A stretch of 18,141 nucleotides of DNA from JBPCOI01 sp051000395. GTDB lineage: Bacteria; Actinomycetota; Actinomycetes; Mycobacteriales; Jatrophihabitantaceae. The position numbers and the translations under genes were made by a program. The notes beneath the pieces are model-generated. The model ran no database searches. It was not told the DNA's origin and saw only the letters and a program-made list of their open reading frames with translations. Each line of letters starts with the position of its first letter. The stretch's first letter is position 1. Shown piece by piece: positions 1-5,739 of the stretch. Where the stretch lies: assembly GCA_051000395.1 (NCBI GenBank), contig JBPCOI010000049.1:1-18141 (forward strand). The letters are read 5' to 3'.

Positions 1-33
1 CACGGAGAAGGTGCCTTCCTGTGTGGTGATCAT
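1..33 (-). CDS. 5' end of an unidentified leftward gene (partial)
   Basis: An ATG on the minus strand at 33-31 opens a frame that stays open to the window edge and reads MITTQEGTFSV. Only 11 codons are visible, so no family can be named. The Shine-Dalgarno match is weak (GAGAG about 5 bases upstream). Two other readings exist: an ATG at 52-50 in another frame, also open to the edge, and an upstream 17-codon ORF (83-30) whose TGA overlaps this ATG as ATGA. I prefer the ATG at 33 because the peptide looks like a normal soluble N-terminus and the overlap is typical of translational coupling, but this is a judgement from very little sequence. Confidence 0.4.
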   Translation of the reverse strand, partial: MITTQEGTFSV

Positions 34-83
34 GGACTCTCGACAAGCCCATTTTCCCTTACAGGACAGGCACTCTCCTTCAT
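30..83 (-). other. Possible 17-codon upstream ORF overlapping the partial gene
   Basis: On the minus strand an ATG at 83-81 reads MKESACPVRENGLVESP and stops with TGA at 32-30, overlapping the ATG at 33-31 as ATGA. It could be a leader peptide coupled to the downstream gene, or chance. No strong ribosome-binding site precedes it, and the composition of 11 plus 17 codons is too short to test coding character. Confidence 0.2.
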
Positions 84-105
84 CTACACGCCGACAACAC
101 CAAAC

Positions 106-119
106 GATCTTGCAAGATC
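106..119. promoter_or_regulatory. 14-bp perfect palindrome, possible operator
   Basis: The sequence GATCTTGCAAGATC is a perfect 14-base palindrome. It lies 73 bases upstream of the leftward partial gene (start at 33), in a stretch that is less GC-rich than the rest of the window, which makes chance symmetry less likely. A dimeric repressor site is a reasonable guess. No regulator gene is visible in the window and no second copy was noticed. Confidence 0.35.
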
Positions 120-194
120 TGGGCTAACCGGCGCCGAAGACGCCCGACTACGCGAAGCCCAATTGAAGGTTCTTCGGGCCGCGCGTAATGGAAG

Positions 195-210
195 GATGTC
201 TTGAGACATC
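195..210. repeat. Short hairpin, GATGTC-TTGA-GACATC
   Basis: A perfect six-base stem with a TTGA loop sits in the gap between the partial gene and the DUF1801 pseudogene. It could be a transcript end for the leftward pseudogene, but no T-run follows on either strand. The rest of the 34-319 gap holds one further weak inverted repeat (TCTCGTC at 226-232, GACGAGA at 249-255) and nothing I can call a gene. Confidence 0.3.
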
Positions 211-319
211 GGAAACGGTCACCGCTCTCGTCTCGGCATGGCGAAGCTGACGAGACTTCCGCGTGGCCCCGGGCCGCCGCGTCACCGGGCTAAAACGCAC
301 CTCGGTGGCATGGCACGGC

Positions 320-659
320 TCACGAGATCGCGGCCTTCACCAGCCGGACGACCTCCTTTTCCACCTCCGGGCTCCACTTCGCGAGTGCGTACGCCACCGG
401 CCAGATGTCGCCGTCGTCGAGGTTCGCCGCCTCCTGGAAGCCCAGCGTCGAGTAGCGGTAGTTGAACTTGCCGGAATCCTGGAAGTGCCCGATCCTCCGG
501 CGCCATCTCCGCGACCTTGTCGAGGACTGCCTGCAGACCATCGGCCTTCTTGGCGCCCTTCTTGCCCTCGGCGCGCAACTCGGCGGCGCGCTCCTTCATT
601 GCTGCACGCTCTTCGGCGCTGAAGCCGCCGGTCTCGGCCTTGACATTCTTCGCGGGCAT
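320..659 (-). pseudogene. DUF1801-type small protein gene, broken by internal deletion and frameshift
   Basis: The start is an ATG at 659-657, preceded by AGAAGGGA at good spacing. Frame one reads MPAKNVKAETGGFSAEERAA and continues through a Lys/Ala/Glu-rich helix to MAPEDRA. The typical C-terminal half (KFNYRYSTLGF, then a NLDDGDIWP block, then a VRLVKAAIS end) is present but in a different frame and stops at 322-320. Family members known to me are about 130-145 residues and carry a block containing TWYGMPAY and CFFQ between these halves. That block is absent here. The two parts meet within 479-491, so roughly 35 codons have been lost and the frame has shifted. A base-calling slip alone would not remove the block. 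Identification as DUF1801 rests on remembered homologues. Function of the intact family is not well established. Confidence 0.75.
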
Positions 660-772
660 TTCACGATTCCCTTCTCGACGCGCAGGGCTCGGCGTCATGC
701 CGGCCGCCGGTCGAAGCGCTGGCCCCGCCCACACCAGGGCGCTTCTTGATTCCTGATCGGATTGTGGCGCAC

Positions 773-788
773 CGGTCCCGCGGGACCG
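773..788 (-). terminator. 16-bp palindrome downstream of tRNA-Thr, possible terminator hairpin
   Basis: CGGTCC-CGCG-GGACCG is a perfect palindrome that can fold as a six-pair GC-rich stem with a four-base loop, 19 bases beyond the 3' end of the tRNA. Position and stability fit a transcript end or processing point. There is no T-run after it, so it is not a textbook intrinsic terminator. Confidence 0.35.
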
Positions 789-807
789 CGCCCAGAAGGA
801 CGCTCAG

Positions 808-881
808 AACCGCCTGTCGGGATCGGACCGACGACCTATCGCTTACAAGGCGATTGCTCTGGCCAGCTGAGCTAAGGCGGC
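808..881 (-). tRNA. tRNA-Thr (anticodon UGU), with atypical C55 and G1:U72
   Basis: The minus strand folds as a full cloverleaf of 74 bases: acceptor GCCGCCT/AGGCGGT, D stem GCTC/GAGC with G18G19 present, anticodon stem ATCGC/GCGAT around the loop CTTGTAA, five-base variable region, and T stem GTCGG/CCGAC. The anticodon TGT reads ACA codons, hence threonine. Two positions are unusual. The T loop is TCCGATC rather than TTCGATC, so the near-universal U55 (pseudouridine site) is C. Also, the first acceptor pair is G1:U72, whereas G1:C72 is a known identity pair for E. coli threonyl-tRNA synthetase. CCA is not encoded. A weak -10 (TAGCCT, 892-897) lies just upstream. The gene is probably expressed, but it may be suboptimal or decaying. 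Confidence 0.88.
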
Positions 882-1001
882 GACGCCCTGCAGGCTACCC
901 GCGGACGCTGGCCTCGGGTTCGGGCACGACGGGAACCCTGCGTACCGCAACTGCGAAGCAACCGGCAGACTACCTACGCAACGTAACCGCCGAGGAGCAC
1001 C

Positions 1002-1733
1002 ATGAGCCGCCTGCACAAGCCCAAAGCCGGATTCTGGATCCGGCTCTGCGTGGCCATCCTGTACCCATTCGACGGCCTGCTCTTCCGGATCCGGTGGCAC
1101 CACCTCGACCGCGTCCCGGCGCCGAGCGAGGGCGGCGTGATCATCGCGATCAATCACGTCTCGCACGTCGACACCGTGCTGATGGCGCGCTTCGTCTGGC
1201 AGGCCGGCCGCGTGCCGCGCTTCATGATCAAAGCGGGCGTGTTCGGCAAGCCCGTCATCGGCAAGATCATGAGCGGTGCGCAGCAGATACCGGTCTATCG
1301 CGGCACCACGGACGCGGCGAACTCCCTCCGTGACGCGGTGACGGCACTCGAACGCGGCGAGGCGATCGTCATCTACCCCGAAGGCACGATCACCCGTGAT
1401 CCGGCGCAGTGGCCGATGCAGGCAAAGACCGGGATCGCGCGCCTGCTGTTGCTGCGCCCGCAGACGCCGGTGGTCCCGGTCGGGCAGTGGGGCGCCCAGA
1501 AACACAAGGGCCTGGCCGCGCTCGGCTCGCTCAGGCGGCGCACCGCGCAGGCCTCGGTCGGGCAACCGTTGGACCTGAGTCGCTACCGCGGCACCGAGCC
1601 CACGTTCGCGACGCTGCGCGAGGTCACCGACACGATCATGTCCGCCGTTCGGGACGAGGTCGCCGCGCTGCGCGGCGAGAGCGCGCCGAGCGAGTTCTAC
1701 AAGCCGCCGAAGGCCTACGTCGACAAGCGCTGA
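1002..1733 (+). CDS. plsC: PlsC-family lysophospholipid acyltransferase (1-acyl-glycerol-3-phosphate acyltransferase-like)
   Basis: This 243-residue protein belongs to the family that transfers a fatty acyl group to lysophosphatidic acid to make phosphatidic acid, at the inner face of the membrane. The catalytic HX4D motif is NHVSHVD (H52 to D57). The glycerol-phosphate block is YPEGTITR (125-132), and the proline-containing block IV is TPVVPVG (155-161). A hydrophobic stretch near residues 12-30 fits membrane attachment. GAGGAG upstream of the ATG supports the start. The gene faces the zinc-finger gene, with only 11 bases between the two stop codons, so no separate terminator fits. Actinobacteria carry several paralogues with differing acyl acceptors, so the exact substrate is inferred, and the C-terminal tail after residue 220 (PPKAYVDKR end) is not diagnostic. 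Confidence 0.9.
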   Translation: MSRLHKPKAGFWIRLCVAILYPFDGLLFRIRWHHLDRVPAPSEGGVIIAINHVSHVDTVLMARFVWQAGRVPRFMIKAGVFGKPVIGKIMSGAQQIPVYRGTTDAANSLRDAVTALERGEAIVIYPEGTITRDPAQWPMQAKTGIARLLLLRPQTPVVPVGQWGAQKHKGLAALGSLRRRTAQASVGQPLDLSRYRGTEPTFATLREVTDTIMSAVRDEVAALRGESAPSEFYKPPKAYVDKR

Positions 1734-1744
1734 CCCACGCGTGC

Positions 1745-2350
1745 TCAGGCCTTGTCTTCGCCGTCCGCGTTCTCGCGGGACGGCTTGGGCCGGTCCTCCT
1801 CCGACGCCTGCTCGCTGTCGCTGCCGTCGCGGGACCGCTTGGGCCGGTCCACCTCCGACGTCTGCGATGACCCGTTGCCGTCGTCGCGGGACGGCTTGGG
1901 CCGGTCCTCCTCCGACGTCTGCTCGCTGTCGCCGCCGGCTGATTTGCCCTGCTGTGCCTGCACATTGATGTCGCCCTTGAGGTGCTGGCGCTCGTCGTCG
2001 GATCCCTCGTCCTCGACGTCGAGATGGCGCGCCTTGTCGCCGCGCTCGAGCAGCAGTTCGTCCTCGTAACACCAGGCCCAGGTGTCGCCCTCGGCCAGCG
2101 AGCGGACGATCGGGTGCCCCTCGTCGTGCCAGTGCTGCGACGCGTGCTTGCCCGGCGACTGATCGTCGCAGCCCACGTACCCGCAGGTGAGGCAGGCGCG
2201 CAGCTCGTTCCAGGTCTGCTCGGCCTGCTCGCACTGCTCGCACTTGTCGCCCTTGGGCTCGGCCGGATCGCGGATCTCACCGAGGTGCTCGCACTCGTCG
2301 TTGGTGGGCTTGCCGCGCTCGTCGGCCTCGACCTCGAACTTCTCGCTCAT
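1745..2350 (-). CDS. UBP-type zinc-finger protein with a tandem-repeat acidic tail
   Basis: The N-terminal half (residues about 18-98 of 201) is a ZnF-UBP domain. Candidate zinc ligands are C20, H22, C37, C40, C53, C56, C61, H69, H73 and H79, with the family features LRACLTCGYVGCDDQSPGKH and a WAWCY motif at 91-95. Eukaryotic UBP fingers bind the C-terminus of ubiquitin. The role of the bacterial stand-alone versions is not known to me, so no function is assigned. Residues 142-197 are three tandem copies, 19, 18 and 19 residues long, built around SEQ-S-E-DRPKPSRD. The tail is hydrophilic, highly charged and probably disordered. The ATG at 2350 has GGGAG upstream, and a good -10 (TATCAT, 2419-2424) lies further up. 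The gene is likely monocistronic. Confidence 0.85.
   Translation of the reverse strand: MSEKFEVEADERGKPTNDECEHLGEIRDPAEPKGDKCEQCEQAEQTWNELRACLTCGYVGCDDQSPGKHASQHWHDEGHPIVRSLAEGDTWAWCYEDELLLERGDKARHLDVEDEGSDDERQHLKGDINVQAQQGKSAGGDSEQTSEEDRPKPSRDDGNGSSQTSEVDRPKRSRDGSDSEQASEEDRPKPSRENADGEDKA
1760..1927 (-). repeat. Three in-frame tandem repeats of 54-57 bp inside the zinc-finger gene
   Basis: Three copies with units of 57, 54 and 57 bases encode the repeated peptide around DRPKPSRD. On the plus strand the shared core is TCGCGGGAC followed by GCTTGGGCCGGTCC, starting near 1773, 1827 and 1884. The copies are close at the DNA level, including at synonymous positions, which suggests recent expansion or ongoing homogenisation by slippage or recombination. 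Confidence 0.85.
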
Positions 2351-2418
2351 CCTCAGCTCCCGCTCAGTGGTACGCGCTCGGTTGTGCCTCGACCTGCCGG
2401 CGGCGCATCGCTGCGCAG

Positions 2419-2424
2419 ATGATA
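2419..2424 (-). promoter_or_regulatory. Candidate -10 box for the zinc-finger gene
   Basis: TATCAT on the minus strand is a close match to the TAnnnT -10 consensus, 69 bases upstream of the ATG at 2350. No convincing TTGACA-like -35 is seen at 16-18 bases. An imperfect inverted repeat (ATCGCT and AGCGAT, about 2407-2432) overlaps it and could be an operator. Confidence 0.35.
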
Positions 2425-2461
2425 CGAGCGATCATGCCGTGCCGCAGTCCGGCGCTGAGGC

Positions 2462-3220
2462 TCAGGCACGCCGGAAGTCGTGCCCCGTCCATACCCAGTA
2501 CTTGGTCACCGGATTCACGCCGCATGCGGCGATCGGCTGGTTCAGGGGGCAGTCCTGCGTCTCCAGCGTGCCGCCGGCGAACGCGAAACCGTAGGACAGG
2601 CCCAAGCCGTCGGCGCCAACCGGCGCGCCGGACGGGCCGATGTTGCCGTCCGGCTCGGCCTTGATCACGCCCCAGCCGTTGGCCCCGGTCGTGAACGCGA
2701 CTGCGTTACCGCTGCTGTCGCCGGTGAACACGCCGGTGACGATGAACGTCGCGTGCTGCATCCCTTGCAGCAGGGCGCCGGTGGCGCGCGCGTCCGGCGG
2801 GGCGCCGAGCGACGGCGCGTAGGGGTACCTGCTCGCGCCGAGCTGCTGCCAGCTCAGCGTGCTGCCGCTGTTGCGCCAGAACTGGATCTGACCGAGCTGG
2901 TCGTAGCTGGCCGCCTCGTAACCGCCCGGCACCGCCACCAGGACCTGTGCCTCGCCGTTGGTCTGCGCGCTCAGGTGCGCGGCGCGTTGCTGCTGCGTCG
3001 GGGCCGCAACCGCACTCGAGCTAGGCGTCGGCGTCGGCGCGGCGCTCGAGGTGGTCGCCACGCTCGAGGTGCTCGAGGCGGTCGCGGACGGGAAGTCGGG
3101 GTGCGACGATGCGGCGGACGTGCTTGCCTCGCTGCCCAGCCCATTCGTCGCGCCGGAGCAACCGGACGCAACGAGCGCGCACAGGCACGCGAGGCACAGC
3201 ACGACCGTCCGCAGGCGCAT
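2462..3220 (-). CDS. Secreted lipoprotein of unknown function with a Ser/Thr/Ala/Pro stalk
   Basis: This is a 252-residue protein. Residues 1-20 are a signal peptide ending in the lipobox ASGC, with C21 as the predicted lipidated cysteine. Residues 25-75 are a low-complexity linker of Ser, Thr, Ala and Pro, the usual spacer that lifts a domain away from the membrane. The C-terminal domain (about 80-252) is rich in Gly, aromatic residues and beta-prone segments (QIQFWRNSGS, WVWTG) and has two cysteines, C224 and C233, that could form a disulfide. I do not recognise the domain. GAGAGGA lies five bases before the ATG. The gene is on the same strand as rlmB and 91 bases downstream of it, so read-through transcription is possible but unproven. 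Confidence 0.8.
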   Translation of the reverse strand: MRLRTVVLCLACLCALVASGCSGATNGLGSEASTSAASSHPDFPSATASSTSSVATTSSAAPTPTPSSSAVAAPTQQQRAAHLSAQTNGEAQVLVAVPGGYEAASYDQLGQIQFWRNSGSTLSWQQLGASRYPYAPSLGAPPDARATGALLQGMQHATFIVTGVFTGDSSGNAVAFTTGANGWGVIKAEPDGNIGPSGAPVGADGLGLSYGFAFAGGTLETQDCPLNQPIAACGVNPVTKYWVWTGHDFRRA

Positions 3221-3311
3221 GACGATCCTCTCTTCGCCGACGTGTGGATGATGCCGAGCGACGCGAGCACGCGCAAGGGCAGACGCGCACGGCGAGCACG
3301 GCGAGCATTGC

Positions 3312-4259
3312 TCAGCCTGCTCGGCGGCGCCGGGCGATCTCGGCGAGCGCGACGGACGCCGCGACTGACGCGTTCAACGACTCTGCGGTCTCGGCCATCG
3401 GTATCGACACGCGCAGGTCGCACGTCTCGCCGACCAGACGGGACAGCCCGCGTCCCTCGGAGCCGACGACGACCACGACCGGATCGCTCGCCAGCTCCAG
3501 CTCGTCCATCGTCGTCGCGCCGCCGGCGTCGAGCCCGACGACGGCCATGCCGGCCTGCTGGCAGTCCTTCAGCGCCCGGACGAGGTTGGTGACGCGGGCG
3601 ACCGGGAGACGCGCGGCAGTGCCCGCGGAGGTGCGCCAGGCAGTCGCGGTGACCCCTGCCGAGCGCCGCTCGGGGATGAGAACGCCGTGCGCGCCGAAGG
3701 CGAGTGCCGAGCGGATCACCGCACCGAGGTTGCGCGGGTCGGTGACCCCGTCGAGCGCGACGAGCAAGGGCGCGGTGGTGGATTCGGCCGCGGCGGCGAG
3801 GACGTCGCGCAGCTCGCGGTAGCCGAACGGGGGCACCTGCAGCGCGATGCCCTGGTGCAGGATGCCGCCGGTCTTGCGGTCCAGCTCACCGCGGCTGATC
3901 TCCAGCAGCGACAGGCCGCGGTTGCCGGCGAGCCGGATCGCCTCGGTGACCCGCTCGTCGGAGTCGATACCGATCGCGAGGTACAGCGCGGTCGCGGGGA
4001 TTCTCGCGGCCAACGCCTCTGCCACCGGGTTGCGCCCGACGAGAAGTTCCGCCGCCTCGGCACTGCGCCGACCGCCACGCGCCGGTTCGCGCCGGGATGC
4101 CGCGGCGGCGCGGCGTGCGGCGGGATGCCCCTTGCGGGCCTCGGCCGGGGGCGTCGGCCCCTTGCCCTTCAACGCGCGCTTGACCTGGCCGCCGGAGCCG
4201 ACCTGGGCGCCCTTCTTGGACTTGCGGATCGCGCCCTGACGTTGCGAATTGCCTGCCAC
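3312..4259 (-). CDS. rlmB: 23S rRNA (guanosine-2'-O)-methyltransferase, RlmB/TrmH (SpoU) family
   Basis: RlmB methylates the ribose of G2251 (E. coli numbering) in the ribosomal P loop, using S-adenosylmethionine bound in a trefoil knot. All three SpoU motifs are present in the 315-residue product: motif 1 around LDGVTDPRNLGAVIRSA (169-185, Asn177), motif 2 GSEGRGLSRL (266-275), and motif 3 from IPM (286) through ESLNASVAASVALAE (293-307). An N-terminal substrate-binding domain (about 70-145) starts at LLVGRNPV. The first 65 residues are a Lys/Arg/Ala-rich extension, common in actinobacterial members and likely disordered and RNA-binding. The GTG start at 4259 overlaps the cysS stop by one base (TAGTG), so the two genes are translationally coupled. 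Confidence 0.93.
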   Translation of the reverse strand: MAGNSQRQGAIRKSKKGAQVGSGGQVKRALKGKGPTPPAEARKGHPAARRAAAASRREPARGGRRSAEAAELLVGRNPVAEALAARIPATALYLAIGIDSDERVTEAIRLAGNRGLSLLEISRGELDRKTGGILHQGIALQVPPFGYRELRDVLAAAAESTTAPLLVALDGVTDPRNLGAVIRSALAFGAHGVLIPERRSAGVTATAWRTSAGTAARLPVARVTNLVRALKDCQQAGMAVVGLDAGGATTMDELELASDPVVVVVGSEGRGLSRLVGETCDLRVSIPMAETAESLNASVAASVALAEIARRRRAG

Positions 4260-5665
4260 TAGCGGCCTTCCTCGAGCGTCCAGCGCGGTCCGGTCGCCGT
4301 GTCCTCGACGAGGATCCCGGCTGCCGTCAGTTCGTCACGGACCGCGTCCGCGGCCGCGTAGTCCTTACGAGCGCGGGCGCCGTCGCGCTGCTCGAGTGCG
4401 ACCCGGACCAGCGCGTCGACGACCGGGCTGAGCGCGGACGGCGAAGGCGACCACTCGAACGGGCTGAGGCCGAGCAGGCTCGTCATCTGATGCACGGCGC
4501 CGAGTGCACCCCGTACGGCGTCGACGTCGCCGCGGGCGAGCGCGGTGTTGCCGTCTCTCACGACGTCGTGGATCGCTGCCAGCGCCTGCGGCACGGCGAG
4601 GTCGTCGTCCATCGCCTGCACGAACTCGGCGCACAGGACGCCGGACGACCAGCCGATGTCACGTCCACCCAGGAACTCAGCCGCGCGCTGCGTGAAGTTC
4701 TCGATCCGGCGGTAGGCGGCGCCGGCCTCGCCCACCGCGTCCGGCGAGTACTCCATCGTCGAGCGGTAGTGCGCCGAGCCGAGGTAGTAGCGAAGCTCGA
4801 CCGGCCGCACGCGCTTCACCAGCTCGGCGACCTGCAGGGTGTTGCCGAGCGACTTGGACATCTTCTCGCCCGCCAGGTTCAGCATGCCGGTGTGCAGCCA
4901 GTACCGCGCGAAGCCGTCACCCGCGCCGACGGACTGGGCCAGCTCGTTCTCGTGGTGCGGGAACACCAGGTCCAGGCCGCCGCCGTGGATGTCGAAGCTC
5001 GGCCCGAGGTACTTGGTCGCCATCGCCGAGCACTCCAGGTGCCAGCCCGGACGGCCCTGCCCCCACGGTGTCGGCCAGGACGCGGTCTCCGGTTCGCCGT
5101 CCTTGTGGCCCTTCCACAACGCGAAGTCGCGCGGATCGCGCTTACGGGCCTCGAGTGCCGTGTCGCCGGCCGGCTGCATCTCGGCGATCTTCTGCCCGGA
5201 CAGCGAGCCGTAGGACGCCAGCGACGCGACATCGAAGAAGACGTCGCCTCCGGAGGCGTACGCGTGCCCCTTGTCGATGAGCCGTCCGATCAGCTCGATC
5301 ATCTCGCTGATGTGCCCCGTGGCCCGGGGCTCGTAGGTCGGCGGCAGGCAGCCCAGCGTGAGCTCTGCGGCTCGGATCGCCCGCTCGTTGCGGTACGCGA
5401 GCGCCCACCACGACTCGCCGGACTCGGCCGACTTGATCAGGATCTTGTCGTCGATGTCGGTGACGTTGCGGACGTAGGTGACCGCGTAGCCGCTGTGCTC
5501 GAGCCAGCGCCGCAGGATGTCGGTGGTAACCCAGTTCCGGGTGTGCCCGATGTGCGGTGGCCCCTGGACGGTGAGACCGCACAGGTAGATCGACGCCTTG
5601 CCGGGCTCGAGCGGGACGAATTCCCGCCGCGAGCGGGTCGCGGAGTCGTGCAGGCGCAGCGTCAC
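4259..5665 (-). CDS. cysS: Cysteinyl-tRNA synthetase
   Basis: CysS attaches cysteine to tRNA-Cys in the cytoplasm. Numbered from the upstream GTG at 5671, the protein shows the class I signatures HIGH (40-43) and KMSKS (270-274) and the zinc/cysteine-binding set C31, C214, H239 and E243 (in GWHLECS and FPHHENE), then a DALR-type helical C-terminus. Two GTG starts are possible, 5671 (470 residues) and 5665 (468 residues). I chose 5665 because a -10-like TACGAT (5672-5677) sits exactly six bases upstream, which would give a leaderless message, and because MTLRLHDSATR resembles usual actinobacterial N-termini. No Shine-Dalgarno site precedes either start. Its stop overlaps the rlmB start by one base. 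A gene on the other strand separates it from ispF. Confidence 0.95.
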   Translation of the reverse strand: MTLRLHDSATRSRREFVPLEPGKASIYLCGLTVQGPPHIGHTRNWVTTDILRRWLEHSGYAVTYVRNVTDIDDKILIKSAESGESWWALAYRNERAIRAAELTLGCLPPTYEPRATGHISEMIELIGRLIDKGHAYASGGDVFFDVASLASYGSLSGQKIAEMQPAGDTALEARKRDPRDFALWKGHKDGEPETASWPTPWGQGRPGWHLECSAMATKYLGPSFDIHGGGLDLVFPHHENELAQSVGAGDGFARYWLHTGMLNLAGEKMSKSLGNTLQVAELVKRVRPVELRYYLGSAHYRSTMEYSPDAVGEAGAAYRRIENFTQRAAEFLGGRDIGWSSGVLCAEFVQAMDDDLAVPQALAAIHDVVRDGNTALARGDVDAVRGALGAVHQMTSLLGLSPFEWSPSPSALSPVVDALVRVALEQRDGARARKDYAAADAVRDELTAAGILVEDTATGPRWTLEEGR

Positions 5666-5671
5666 TGCCAC

Positions 5672-5677
5672 ATCGTA
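5672..5677 (-). promoter_or_regulatory. Candidate -10 box for cysS-rlmB
   Basis: TACGAT on the minus strand fits TAnnnT and is six bases from the GTG at 5665, the spacing expected between a -10 box and a start site. Because the PLP gene separates cysS from ispF, a promoter in the 5666-5739 gap is required on logical grounds. No clear -35 is visible. Confidence 0.35.
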
Positions 5678-5726
5678 CGGACCGCCGCTCTCGCAACGGC
5701 CCGGTACGAGCCCTCCGGTGAACCGA

Positions 5727-5732
5727 TAACGT
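5727..5732 (+). promoter_or_regulatory. Candidate -10 box for the PLP enzyme gene (leaderless)
   Basis: TAACGT fits TAnnnT and ends seven bases before the GTG at 5740. With a start site at 5739-5740 the message would begin at or next to the start codon, matching the absence of a Shine-Dalgarno site. No clear -35 is seen. Confidence 0.35.
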
Positions 5733-5739
5733 CCGCACG

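Noticed and set aside
808..881. tRNA gene as an integration site for a mobile element
   Set aside because: No integrase, no second copy of the tRNA 3' end and no element-like cargo are visible nearby. The adjacent broken gene can be explained by simple deletion.
1760..1927. CRISPR-like array
   Set aside because: The repeats are contiguous, in frame with a protein, and have no unique spacers.
843..2243. Minus-strand open frame of 466 codons
   Set aside because: It runs through the tRNA, antisense to the acyltransferase and through the zinc-finger gene in another frame. Its Arg/Ala-rich content shows no domain.
3221..3311. Terminator or small gene downstream of rlmB
   Set aside because: There is a five-pair hairpin with a one-base loop (3303-3313) overlapping the rlmB stop and a short direct repeat, but nothing stable or coding.
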